Assembly (NCBI RefSeq): GCF_030272615.1
Contig: NC_081414.1
Span: 764,379,413 to 764,443,412 of the forward strand
Origin: Cryptomeria japonica
Taxonomy: Eukaryota > Streptophyta > Pinopsida > Cupressales > Cupressaceae
Length of the DNA stretch: 64,000 nt
Direction of reading: 5' to 3'
The position numbers and the translations under genes are program-made. Positions 12,801 through 22,895 of the stretch are shown here, piece after piece; the stretch's first letter is position 1; every line of letters begins with the position of its first letter. Below the pieces are notes generated by a model. It did not search any database. It was not told where the DNA came from and saw only the letters and a program-made list of their open reading frames with translations.

Positions 12801-13113
12801 CTATTCTAATAAGCTATAGTTGATTGTATTTTGATATCAGAATACTTCTCAATACTAGGACATTTGAAGATAGAATCAAAAAATTCCTCATCAAGCCCGA
12901 TCAATTTATTTCCAGTTTCATCCTTCACGCTTCTACTGACTAAATCAAAATGATTCGCTACTGCCATCACGAACTCAGGGTCTTGAACAGATGTGGGGAA
13001 AGCCACTACCAATTGATGATAGATTCCATCTAACGGTAGGAAGAATATTTCTCAATGTTCTTTAGAAATTCAGATAGGTCCACATGAGATATTTTTGTAT
13101 CTCTAATATGATC
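9803..13113 (-). pseudogene. LTR-encoded accessory ORF, 3' LTR copy
   Basis: Minus-strand homologue of the frames at 26,112-22,896 and (opposite orientation) 60,223-63,528. Readable parts: an N-terminal region with LIGLDEEFFDSIFKCPS (about 12,880), then FPTLTYLRV and LPRYPSDK (12,200), IEDIWVDCKSEHDVRKL (11,900), a K/R-rich linker GKRSKIRTKNK, an acidic Pro/Ser-rich stretch (11,400-10,890), DSNYVIERIELG (10,710) and a helical C-terminus ending near FEEFQK at about 9,810. The first 30 or so codons are missing because an LTR-like insert begins at 13,114. Numerous stops and frameshifts. No catalytic motif seen; function unknown. Confidence 0.7.
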
Positions 13114-14478
13114 TATAGACACATAAATTTGCCCACTTAATTAAATGAATATTTAGTATTTATTTGATTATTTAACCATCAACCAAATATTTAATTAATT
13201 CATCTTAAACCTCTTCTTCTATTAATTAAATAGATTATTCAATTTATTTAAATTAATTCTTGAAACCATACTCTAACAATTAATTAAATGAATAAAGCAT
13301 ATTTGTTTAAATTAACCCCCTTTCCTCAGTTAAATATTTATTTAAATATCTAAATCCCACCCCACTTGCATTCTCCTACAAATGCAAGTTGCACCAATAA
13401 ATAGATTTTATTTCTAAATAAAATCCCATTTTCTCTCACCCACCAAACCCACTTGCCTCTTAAACCCCTTCTAGATTTTTCTAAACCATTCCAATTTAGC
13501 CTAATTCATCTCCTAATTATTGTCACATTCCTAAGAAAAGAGAAGTCACTTCTCAAAGCCCCTAAAGTCTTTGAAATGCATGAAAGTCTTTTTATCCTTC
13601 AACAAGTTAACCCCCAAAGTCTTCTAAACCATTTATGGCTCTTACATAACCATTAATGGTTAAACTCAACTCACCCACATGGTTAGAGGCTTTTCCTCTA
13701 ACTCAACCCTCATTTAACTCATGGTTCTCTTCAAGAATTCATTGCTTTGACCATGTTTATCCCCATTAACTCTTGCACAAGAGTTTATCCATTGGATAAA
13801 GGCATTATTCATTGGATAAAAGCTTTATTCACTAACTCAAGCCTAACCAAACCCTCCCAAGGTAACTTTCGACATGTCAATCTCAAGCATTTAGTGCTTC
13901 TTCCCTCTCCTCTCAAGCCATCTCATGTTGACACTCGTCATCATGGGATTGGGTTGAAAGCCATCACATGGATCAAAAACCCATCAATACTGGCCCTTGC
14001 TAAGAGTATTCAATATTGACCATCCATTGCCCTATTTCCCCTATAAATAGATCTCTTATTCTTCATTAAAAAAAAGAAGATCAAAAGTCATTTGTGCATC
14101 AAACTTGTATTCATTTTAGAGAGCATTAAGAAGAATTTGCATTGTTATTATTCTAAGATTTACATAGACTAATTAAGTTCTTTCTCATAGTAAATCATTT
14201 ACACTTGCATAAGCATTTGTTTTCATTTTCACACCCATCTTGAATCTTCATATGACATCCATGGATAGTGCAAAAAGTTGAGAGCTACACTCATGTAGGA
14301 CTTGGAGAGGAGAGGAACAAGGGAGGAATATCTATGAGCATTTTGGGGAGAATCTTGGGGGTTTTCTTTCCCTTTTTCGTTTATGTATGCTTCTTGTTGT
14401 GTGCTTTATATCTCTCTTGATATGCATCTTCAGGTTTTTAGGTTCATTTGTGTTTCATCTTGGTTGTGACTAATATAC
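13114..14478 (+). mobile_element. Probable solo LTR inside the 3' LTR
   Basis: Homology between the two giant LTRs stops at 13,113 and resumes at about 14,479. The unique segment starts TATAGACACATAAATTTG (possibly a mutated TG start), is AT-rich with repeated ATTTAATTAA-like stretches, and holds a plus-strand promoter-like CCCCTATAAATAG at about 14,038-14,050. It has no coding potential beyond short frames. I could not find a clean target-site duplication; the array that should lie here is deleted, so insertion plus deletion is likely. Confidence 0.5.
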
Positions 14479-14770
14479 TAAAATTTGCACCAAAATTTAT
14501 CACTCAAGAGAAAAAGAAAAGTCAGGGGAAAAAAACACGCTTACAATGACAAGACATCTCGTAAAGCGTGCATAGAGCATTGAAACCACAGATAGGTAAA
14601 AAGCAGTGGGGTACCCTCAAATTTTCGCAATGTAAAAATCGAGGATAACATTGGCTTTGACTAGGGAACAATCTTCATTATTTCATCAATAATGAGAGAA
14701 GGTTGTAGAATCCCAACATTCTACGCGCCTTCATCGATCCATTAGGTTAGAGTTAGGCGACAAGGAAAAA

Positions 14771-16160
14771 CTAAAAAAAAAAAGAGGGAAGATCAAAACA
14801 ACTTGTCAAAATTTCATTGAGTGAATAATTTGAGATTCTAGCCACTATGTGGTAATGAAAAAATGGAGTTCCATAATTGTATGCAAGGAGGTAGCTGCCT
14901 TCACCATAAATTTGATGAATGGTTAAGGGTCTCATCCACAAGGAGTCAAACTTGCCATGCATTCCTTTAGGCTCATGCCTCACATCCCAAAGAAAGACAA
15001 TATCACCAACTTTGAAGTCTCTCTACTTAGCTTTCTTATCAAAAAGTGCTTTGACTTGATTTTGGTGTTCTGAAATATGATCGACCACTTGAATTCCCTT
15101 TTCTTCAAGTTTAGAGAGGAACATGATGCGCTTATCCAGTGAACTTTCATATATTTGATCCTGAATAGACTTTACCAACTTCAAAGCTGGTAGCTCCAAA
15201 GTAAGTGAAATTTCTACATTGATACCATATAGAGGTTTAATTGGTGATAACCCAATTTCTCTCTTTGGTGTAATTTTGTCCACTCACAAAGCATCAATCA
15301 ACACCTTATACCATAAACGTTGATTTTCATTAACCAATTCTTTGATTATGGTGATCAAATTTTTGTTACTAGATTTCGCTTGACAGTTACCCTGTGGGTA
15401 ATAATTTCAAGAGTGAGCAAGAGTAATATGATACTCGAAATAAAATTGAGTAATCTCATATGAGGAGAAATGAGTAGCATTATCTACTACTATCTTGTTT
15501 GGAACACCAAACCCACTAACAATATTTTCTTTTATGAAATCACACACCACTTCGGATGTAGCGTGCTTAACAACAATTACTTAAACCCACTTAGTAAAAT
15601 AATCAGTCATAGTCAAAACATAATGATGACTTGCACTGGAAGGAGGGTTGATTGGACCAATGAAGTCAATACCCCATTGTTGAAATGGTTCATCAATTAC
15701 CACCGGCCTGAGAGGAAATGCTAAAAGTTTAGACTTACCAACAAATTGCTGACACAAATCACATTTCCTAACTCAATCATAGGCATCTTGAAAAAGGGTA
15801 GGCCAATAATACTTGGCTCTCAAAATCTTATGAGCCTTCACCAGAGTTGAAAAATGCCCACCACAAGCTAAGTTATGAAAAGACTCCAACAACTTAACCT
15901 ATTGAACTTTGTCAATGCACTTTAAGAAAGTATCATCCAGACTTCTTTTATACAAATTATTCTCCCACAAAACATAATTTGCAACTTTCAATTTCAAAAT
16001 TATTTTCTCCTTATATGTGAGATGCATAGGGCATTCACCATAAGTGAGAAAATAAGAAATGTTAGAATACCATTCATCCATGGTACTTACAAACAACACT
16101 GTAGGGATATTTCATTGTGAATCTCTTTCAAGGGTAACAATTCCTTCAAGTTGGTTGTCT
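14771..16160 (-). pseudogene. Ty3/gypsy integrase
   Basis: Reading from 16,160 downward: the zinc-binding HHCC region (HNLACGGHF...KCDLCQ, about 15,880-15,750), the catalytic core with WGIDFIGP (15,680), VVDNATHF (15,480) and GNCQAKSSNK (about 15,370), where the third acidic residue, normally Glu in NGQAE, is Lys. The C-terminal part ends KFDSLWMRPLTIHQIYGEGSYLL (given here only to show the class; positions 14,950-14,880). At least five stops are present. Loss of the catalytic Glu plus stops means no activity. Confidence 0.8.
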
Positions 16161-18579
16161 GCCATTAACTGACATAGACCTTTACCTTAGACTAACTTGG
16201 TAGGTCTAATCTCCAAGTCATATTCCTGAATCTTTTCTATCTAGTTACCTCTTTTAGTTCTAAAATCTTACTGTGTCAAAATTTACTTAATTGCAGTATC
16301 TATAACTAAACATATAACATGTGAATTCAAGATATAAAATTGGAAATGCTTAACTGCTTTGACCATAACATAAGCATGTTTATGGGTAAAAGCACAAAGT
16401 TGTGTCACACTTTATAAAGGAAATGACCAATGTTGATTCAACTTTTTAAATTGAATCAATAGAAAGTGAAATATATGTTTTGAATTTTGAAATGATGTAA
16501 ACTAATAAAAATGTATATTTTTTGTGTATTTTATGTTTGTAAATTTTTTAAAAATTATTTGAATATACTTTCTTATAAAGTAAACACTATAATTTAGTTG
16601 CTGATAAAATACTGAAATTGAAGTTACATAAGGCGTCACACTTTATATAGTAAATTTTACCTAGTTTTTTTCAATTCTTGTGTATATTGATAACTTGAAA
16701 TTTTAGTGCAAAAAAATATTTTTCATTTTTTTTTATGTATATATATTTTTCAATAAATTTGAAAAGTTGTGTGTACTGAAATATAGCTCTTTCCACTTGG
16801 CGCCACCTTGTTTTCTTAATTATTTATCAAAAGTAGAAAAGAATTATGTCATCTTAACATAAACTCTCTTTTCTAGTGCATTTATTTTTTTCAAAATTTT
16901 TAAATAAATTTTGGTATTTTTCCATTATAAGATAATCAACCTTATATTTTAGTGCCAATTATCTACATTCAATAAAAATAAAATATAACATATATAAACT
17001 AATTAAAATATTAAAAGATATTTATTTTGGTAAATTCACTTATAGATCTATAAAAGGGTATTTTTACATTTCAAAAAATATATTATTTATAAGAGTAAGA
17101 GTTGTTGAAACATCGAGTTTTTAGAAAAAAATTTATTAGTAATTAGACCGAAAGTGGTATAAAATATACATTTAGTAGACAAATCCAATTGGAAAAGTTG
17201 TGGCCCATATATAATATACCTATAATGAATCTCTATAGACCATATGTTTTACTAAAATTAATTTTTAGTTAGAATTACTTAAATTCAGTTGGCTTGAAAC
17301 GTGACACAGTTTTGTGCTTTTACCCATATCTATTTGAGAGCATTTAAGTTCATGAGATTTGAGAGGACAACTCATAAACACTATAGGAGACTCAATACCT
17401 TCTGAATTATTCTGAACTAGAATCGCAGAAAGTGTATGATCTGAAGCATAACTGCACATTATGAAATCTTTGGTATAGTCAGGACATACCAGCACTAGAG
17501 CACGAGCTATTGCTTCTTTTATTTCATCAAAGGATGCTTTCTCTTCTAGAGTCCAATGAAAAGTGGTCTTCCCTTTCATCATATTCATAATATGATGTGT
17601 TTTCTCAGCAAAGTCTAGTACAAATCTTCTCAAGAAATTAATTTTGCCAAAGAAAGAATGAACAACTATTTTACTTGAAGGTAAAGACAAACTTTGAATA
17701 GCTTTGACCCTTTCCAAATCAATCTTAGTACCTTCCTTGGACACAATATTCCCAAGAAGCTTACCTTCTTTAACCCAAAAAATTGATTTTTTGGGATTCA
17801 ATGAGATTCCATGTTCACGACATCTTCTTAAAACATCTTCCAGATGGAAAAGATGATTATCACAGTCTTTTAAGAAAATGGTTAAATCATCAAGATATAC
17901 AACAAGGTACCTTCCAATAATATCTCAAAAAGAGATATCCATGGCCCTCTGGAAAGTTGTGCTTGCATTGATCAAACCAAAAGGCATCCTTGGATAAGAG
18001 AAAGTACCCCAAGGAGTTGTGAAGGCAGTTTTATGCTAACCTTCCTCACTAACCTCAATCTGGTTATAGCCCGAGAAACCATCTTGCATAGAAAACATCT
18101 GTGAGCTAGTGATTATCTGCAAGACTTGATCCATCACTGGTAAAGAGTAATTATCCTTTAAAGAGGAATAATTCGAATTCCAAAAAATCCACACATATAT
18201 GAATTTCCCCATTCTTCTTTCTTATCGGTACTATATTGGCAATCCATGAAGAATGATGAATTGAAAAAATTATCTTTGCATTCAACATTTTCTGAATTTC
18301 TGAAAATATCATGCATGAAATCTTGGGATTGTACTGTCTTTTCTTTTGCTTGAAAGGCATTGTCCCATAATGAAGTGGAATATCATGTTGTACTTCTTTA
18401 GGCTTGAAAGATTTCAAGTCATCATATGAATATGCCAACACATCAATGTATTGGCACAACAATTGTAAAAATTTCTCTCTTTGAGCTGGGGTACAACTAT
18501 TAGTAATATTATCAAATTTTGGATTACTTTTTGATTCAATATTGTATTTCTCATATCCCATGACATCATTTGATGACAC
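16161..18579 (-). pseudogene. Ty3/gypsy reverse transcriptase and RNase H, interrupted by a TA-flanked element
   Basis: From 18,579: an RT approach region (FKPKEVQHDIPL), PIRKKNGEIHICVDF (18,200), FSGYNQIEV (18,060), TPWGTFSYPRMPFGL (18,000) and the YLDDL catalytic box (about 17,900). The thumb and connection follow (NPKKSIFWV, HSFFGKINFLRRFV). RNase H begins about 17,560 (FHWTLEEKASFDEIK) and includes FIMCSYASDHTLSAILVQ, where the catalytic Asp is shifted or lost. It breaks at 17,327 in CSQID and resumes at 16,382 with an open frame (HAYVMVKAVKHF). The interruption is the inverted-repeat element at 16,383-17,326. A frameshift near 18,150 and other stops are present. Confidence 0.8.
16383..17326. 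mobile_element. 944-bp non-coding inverted-repeat transposon with TA duplication
   Basis: Ends TGGGTAAAAGCACAAA at 16,383 and its reverse complement finishing at 17,326; the terminal inverted repeat covers 26 bp with two mismatches and ends in GTGTCAC. TA flanks both sides (16,381-16,382 and 17,327-17,328). Omitting the element and one TA leaves the RNase H frame uninterrupted, confirming the boundaries. The interior is AT-rich without an ORF, and GTCACACTTTATA recurs internally near 16,634. A TA duplication suggests a Tc1/mariner-type source, but the ends are not the Stowaway consensus I know. Confidence 0.85.
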
Positions 18580-18585
18580 TTGTTG

Positions 18586-19263
18586 TTATTGCTTGACATA
18601 CCTATCATGTTTATCAAATAATTTCTCCAGTGACACCAGGCCTTTTGGAATCTTATTTCCCTTTAAATGTAGGAAACCTTCATCACATGAGGAATCACTA
18701 CTTGTCGCTAAATCAAAACAATTACTCCCTTCAAAGTACAAGTTATTAAAACCATCACTAGTCTCAAGGAAGTTTACAATTTTCTTATCATCATTGAAGA
18801 TTTTCCAATGGGCCCAATTATGTAGTACACTTGTCCTACAAATCAACTCAATGGAATAAACTTCTTGGGAAAAATCATTGTGAGGAATCAAGAGAGTCGC
18901 TGACTGAGCAAGTGAATCTGCACTAGAGTTAAACTCCCTTGATACCACTGAAATATTAAAAGAATCAAAAATTTTAATATTTTCCCAAACTAAATTATGG
19001 TAATGTTTCAACCGCTTATTTTGATTTTGGTAAATATTTATGATTTGGCAAACTACCAATTCAACATCTCCCTGTGCATGTAAATTTATAATACCTTTCT
19101 TTTGTGCCATCTCCATACCCAACAACAAAGATTCATACTTGACAGTATTATTGGTATTAGAGAATTGAAGCTTGAAAGAATTTGGGGATATCTCACCTTG
19201 GGGGGGAGTTAGGGAAACTCCAACACCAGAGTTGTTAGTAGTACAACTTCTATCAAATTTCAT
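18586..19263 (-). pseudogene. First RNase H-like domain between protease and RT
   Basis: The frame opens MKFDRSCTTNNSGVGVSL and contains NNTVKYESLLLGMEMA, LHAQGDVELVV and REFNSSADSLAQSA. This D...E...D...D spacing matches the additional archaeal/plant-type RNase H (aRNH) known from Tat-lineage gypsy elements and from plant RNase H-like proteins. It lies upstream of RT and is separate from the RT-linked RNase H at 17.8-16.2 kb. The aRNH order I know for Tat elements is RT-RNH-aRNH-INT, so the position is unusual. The frame is open for 225 codons; upstream and downstream stops separate it from protease and RT. Confidence 0.7.
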
Positions 19264-19560
19264 TAATCATACATGGTTATCACTGTTCACAATAGTAGGT
19301 TGTAATCTGAAAGCTTCATCATTAGAAGAAATTGACATAAGCTCTGAATTTTAAGCAAAAGGAGAAATAGACATAAAGTCACCCATTGAGAGACTATCAT
19401 CATCAATGGATTATTAAGATGTCCGATATTCTAAGACTTCAACCGAACCCTCAACAAATTTAGAAACTTCATCAATGTGTAGATAGTAGTTTCCCATACT
19501 TTCTAACTCGAACAAAATTTGTGCATGAGGATCATCCGATTTCATGATAGTATAGTTAGT

Positions 19561-20316
19561 TTATCTTCCAGGAATGAGATTTTGCATGACTCCTTTAACT
19601 AGAATTTTAGCTTGAGTCATATCCATATGTATCTCACCACCTACATCTTTACAAAATTTGCGTCCTAGCAACATTCCATATGAAGTAAGAAAGTCAGCAA
19701 CAAGAACAATCGTTTTAATTTTTGCATCCTTAATTTGCCCCACAAGAGGCACTTGCTTCTTCTCCATGGAATAACAATGAACGAAGGTTTTGGTCAATTC
19801 CAAACCAAGATCATTTGATACTTTGAGAGGCATGACATTATCAGAGGCTCTAGAATCAATTACACAACTGCTCAACTTTAAACCATTTATCAACAAGGAA
19901 ATATAGAAAGGGTCTATTTTTCCAGGAACTAATGAAGGAATAGTAACCAGGTTATTGGGAATGTTCCTAGGCTCAGATAACACAAGATTATTTTGGGAAG
20001 AAGTCGCTATAGGTTGAGAATATCCATCCTTAACTAATTTAACCAACCTATCAAATTGATCAAGATTAGATTGTAGATATTCAACCTCTGACATTTGGAT
20101 CTTAGTCTTTTTTGCATGGTCAATTATATCAAAGGGACGATAATTACTTGACAAGGAAGGTAAAGACATATCATTGGATTTGAAATTATTGGCACCAATC
20201 TTGGATACACTTGAAACAATGGGAGGTTGAGTAGGAGTACTTACTTGATTATCACTCAGAATACTTTTGGACAATATAGGAAGAGGAGTTCCCATCTTTG
20301 CAATTGTAACCGGCAA
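19561..20316 (-). pseudogene. Ty3/gypsy aspartic protease
   Basis: Open for 251 codons. The catalytic loop reads VIDSRASDNVMP (about 19,860-19,820), the normal D-S/T-G-A-S with Gly replaced by Arg. It is followed by PLVGQIKDAKI and ADFLTSYGMLLGRKF, the flap and second-half signatures. The N-terminal third is a low-complexity linker from Gag. The protease would cleave the Gag-Pol polyprotein. A spacer of about 300 bp with stops (19,264-19,560) separates it from the first RNase H. Confidence 0.8.
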
Positions 20317-20436
20317 TTGAGGAGTATCCTTCTTCTTTGCCTCATCATTTTTAGGATGATCAGGTTGATTATGAGATCAAGTGAGAACTGCATTAATACT
20401 GGCATCGACCACCTCTGGAGATTCCTCAAAATGTAT

Positions 20437-21582
20437 TTAACTGATTGTAGAGTAGCCAACAAATTCTTCACCATGCTCTTGGAAAAGAGATGCAACATCT
20501 TCCTCAGAAGATTCAAAATCAGCTTGCTCTGGTTCAAAGTATCCCACTGCTGAATTGGAAGGAGGCACTTCAAGAGATAACCTCTCTAGAGGAGGAGGCA
20601 ATTTTGCTTGATTCTTCGCAACATAGTTACTGGAATTATTGGGGTATGTTCTCTGTGGAACATCCTTGTATGGAGCAGGGTAAGACATCTGTGAGATTTG
20701 TTTCTTTAAGGTAAGCACTTCATTTGCTAGCTTCTGCAACATAGGATCAATAGTATTTGAAGAAGGAGAATTAGATGTTTTTGGAAGAGAAAAACTTACT
20801 TTAGCTTTATTAGGATCCTTCTTTATTTTATCGGCAAGAATCAAATGATCCTCGATTTTCACCGCTTGAGTTTGTGCCACTGTCAAATTAGCAGGAGGTG
20901 TTATTCTTAAGAAGAAACTAACTTCTAGTAGCTGAGTATTGATAAAGAAATATTTGAGATTTTCAGTGGTTCGTTGAGAGTTGGTAGGAATTATATTCTT
21001 CAGTTTGTTGAACTTAGCAACAAAATCTCTCATAGGTTCATATGGTTCCTTCTTCATTGAAGTCAATTGAGCCAAGAGAGCATAATCATCTTCTACTGGC
21101 TTGAAGCATGCCTCAAACTAAGATTTGAGGATGTCCCAAGAAGCAATAGTCTGAGGTGCTAAATGACAGAACCAATAGGCCGCAACACCTTGCAATGTTT
21201 CAACAAAGAGATGAATAGCCACATCTTCATATTCAACACCAAGAATTCCACATGCAATGTGAAATGCTGCAGTATGTTCATCTAGGAGCTATTTTCCATC
21301 TCCAAAGAATTTAGGAACATTCTTCCTTGAACCTTGAGGAAGAGGATGGAGAGGTGGATTCAAGTTAAGAGGACCAAAATTTTGTCCCCAGGGTCCTTGA
21401 ACCGCCATTGATACTGCTTGCAAAGGTTGATACAAAGGTATCACAAACCTTTGAACTTGTGGTATTACCAAGGATCTTGAAGCACTAGATGCTTCACTAG
21501 GAATGGGTGATCTTTCACTTGTAGGAGGATAACTTCTTGTACACTGGAAAGGAGATACTGATATGGAAGGAAAATAATTCAA
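20437..21582 (-). pseudogene. Ty3/gypsy Gag
   Basis: Starts near 21,582 (MNYFPSISVSPFQ). A Pro-rich N-terminus is followed by NVPKFFGDGK, then the retrotransposon Gag core (VAIHLFVETLQGVAAYWF, about 21,220-21,170; LTSMKKEPYEPMRDFVAKFNKL at 21,070-21,005, shown for class). No CCHC knuckle is evident, which fits Tat/Athila-type Gag. Stops at 21,287 and about 21,118 break it. The C-terminal 160 codons are a low-complexity linker leading into protease. Confidence 0.75.
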
Positions 21583-21772
21583 GTTATTCTTTTATAGTAA
21601 TTCAAAAATAGAGTCAACAATACCTTGATTTCGCCTACCACAAGTGTAACTATGACCGGCCAGATTATCAACTTTGAAATCTAGCACAAGATGATATACT
21701 GAAATATATATATATATAACAAGGGCACTAGCTGTTGTAATCAAAGAATGAAGGTACTTGATTGCGTGTGCT

Positions 21773-21792
21773 CCCTAGTGGAGCCGCCAAAA
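21773..21792 (-). promoter_or_regulatory. Primer-binding-site candidate
   Basis: On the minus strand TTGGCGGCTCCACTAGGGA follows the 5' LTR end after a short spacer. It resembles the TGGCGACTCCACTGGGGA-type primer sites I associate with Tat/Ogre-like gypsy elements. The tRNA identity is not verified. Confidence 0.5.
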
Positions 21793-22895
21793 ACCTGTTG
21801 GGTGAAAATGTGAAGGTTCACAAAATGCGCATTTCACAATGGCACATAAGATAATATCTCTCAGAAGGCAATATACTCTTATAATTATAAGGGAAGGCTC
21901 CCCCTTTCTACTAAAATTACTATCTATTCTAACTACCTGCTAACTTTACACTAATACAGGGTACAATAACAACTGAGCTCTCTTTTTTCAGACCCAATTC
22001 TCTCTTTTAAGAACAAATTTCTCTTAACTATTTTAATTCAAAACTTGCAATAATATTTAAAACTAATTTAACTAGGAAGTAAAGTGTCCGTGAAAGATCA
22101 AAGTCCTCCGTTACTTCCTCTTTTTTGAAAAATGACTTAGGGACGAGAATTACATACACTTAAGAACTCAAAGATTCTCTTATATACTAAACTCATATCA
22201 ACAACTATATCCACTGATATATTCTTAGCTAAAAGACTTACAATATATTTAAAGATACTCTACTCTCAACCGAATAATTCATAAAGAACAAAAACTCTAC
22301 TTCTTACCTTTTCAATACAAATTCTAGAGATAACTTGTATAAGCTCAAAGACTTAAATCAACCTTCTCTCAAACAGTTTACAATTCTTGAAATTCCAAAT
22401 CAATTTAAAGATTACTTGCAAAACTCAAAAATCTGTAATTTCTAGCACAAAGAACTATATACAACTTTAATCATTCAAGAATATATGATACCAATAACAT
22501 AAGAACACTCATACAACATAAAAGATTGTACTCAAAACAAAGTTTGAATGCCAAGCTTCTCTCTTTCTTGATTAAATTGTAAAATTACTAAAAAGAACAC
22601 AAAGTCTCAATTTTCTCTTCACTTGGGTAGAGTTTTGTTGCATAAACAAAGATGGAAAAAAGATCCTTATTACAATAAATACCCTCATATATATAGAAGA
22701 GGGGTGCAACATGAAAATAGGAAATTATAACTAATTCTAAGACTAAGTCAAAAGAAGAGTTCAAATTGACTTAGGACTTGTGCACACAACATGTGTTCAT
22801 AAGCAATTACAAAATGACACCTAAAGTATCAATGGATACAATGAAACCCCACAGGGAAAAAAATGAAAATGATTGAGTATCATTTTTCCGTAAGT

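Larger units (their letters stand above)
8677..14650 (-). repeat. 3' LTR of the giant gypsy element (5,974 bp)
   Basis: Matches 21,796-27,697 over both ends and through the accessory ORF. It differs mainly at 13,114-14,478, where a foreign LTR-like segment replaces the hairpin array present in the other copy. The 1.1 kb from 8,677 to 9,800 holds no ORF and contains the TATA-like motif and the presumed R-U5 region. Confidence 0.85.

Noticed and set aside
14651-14680. Polypurine tract at the 3' LTR of the giant element
   Set aside because: The bases next to the LTR (minus strand GTCAAAGCCAA) are not a convincing purine run, so I did not annotate one.
21706-21722. TATATATATATA near the 5' end of the gypsy interior as a promoter
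   Set aside because: Simple dinucleotide repeat between primer site and Gag; no other promoter context.
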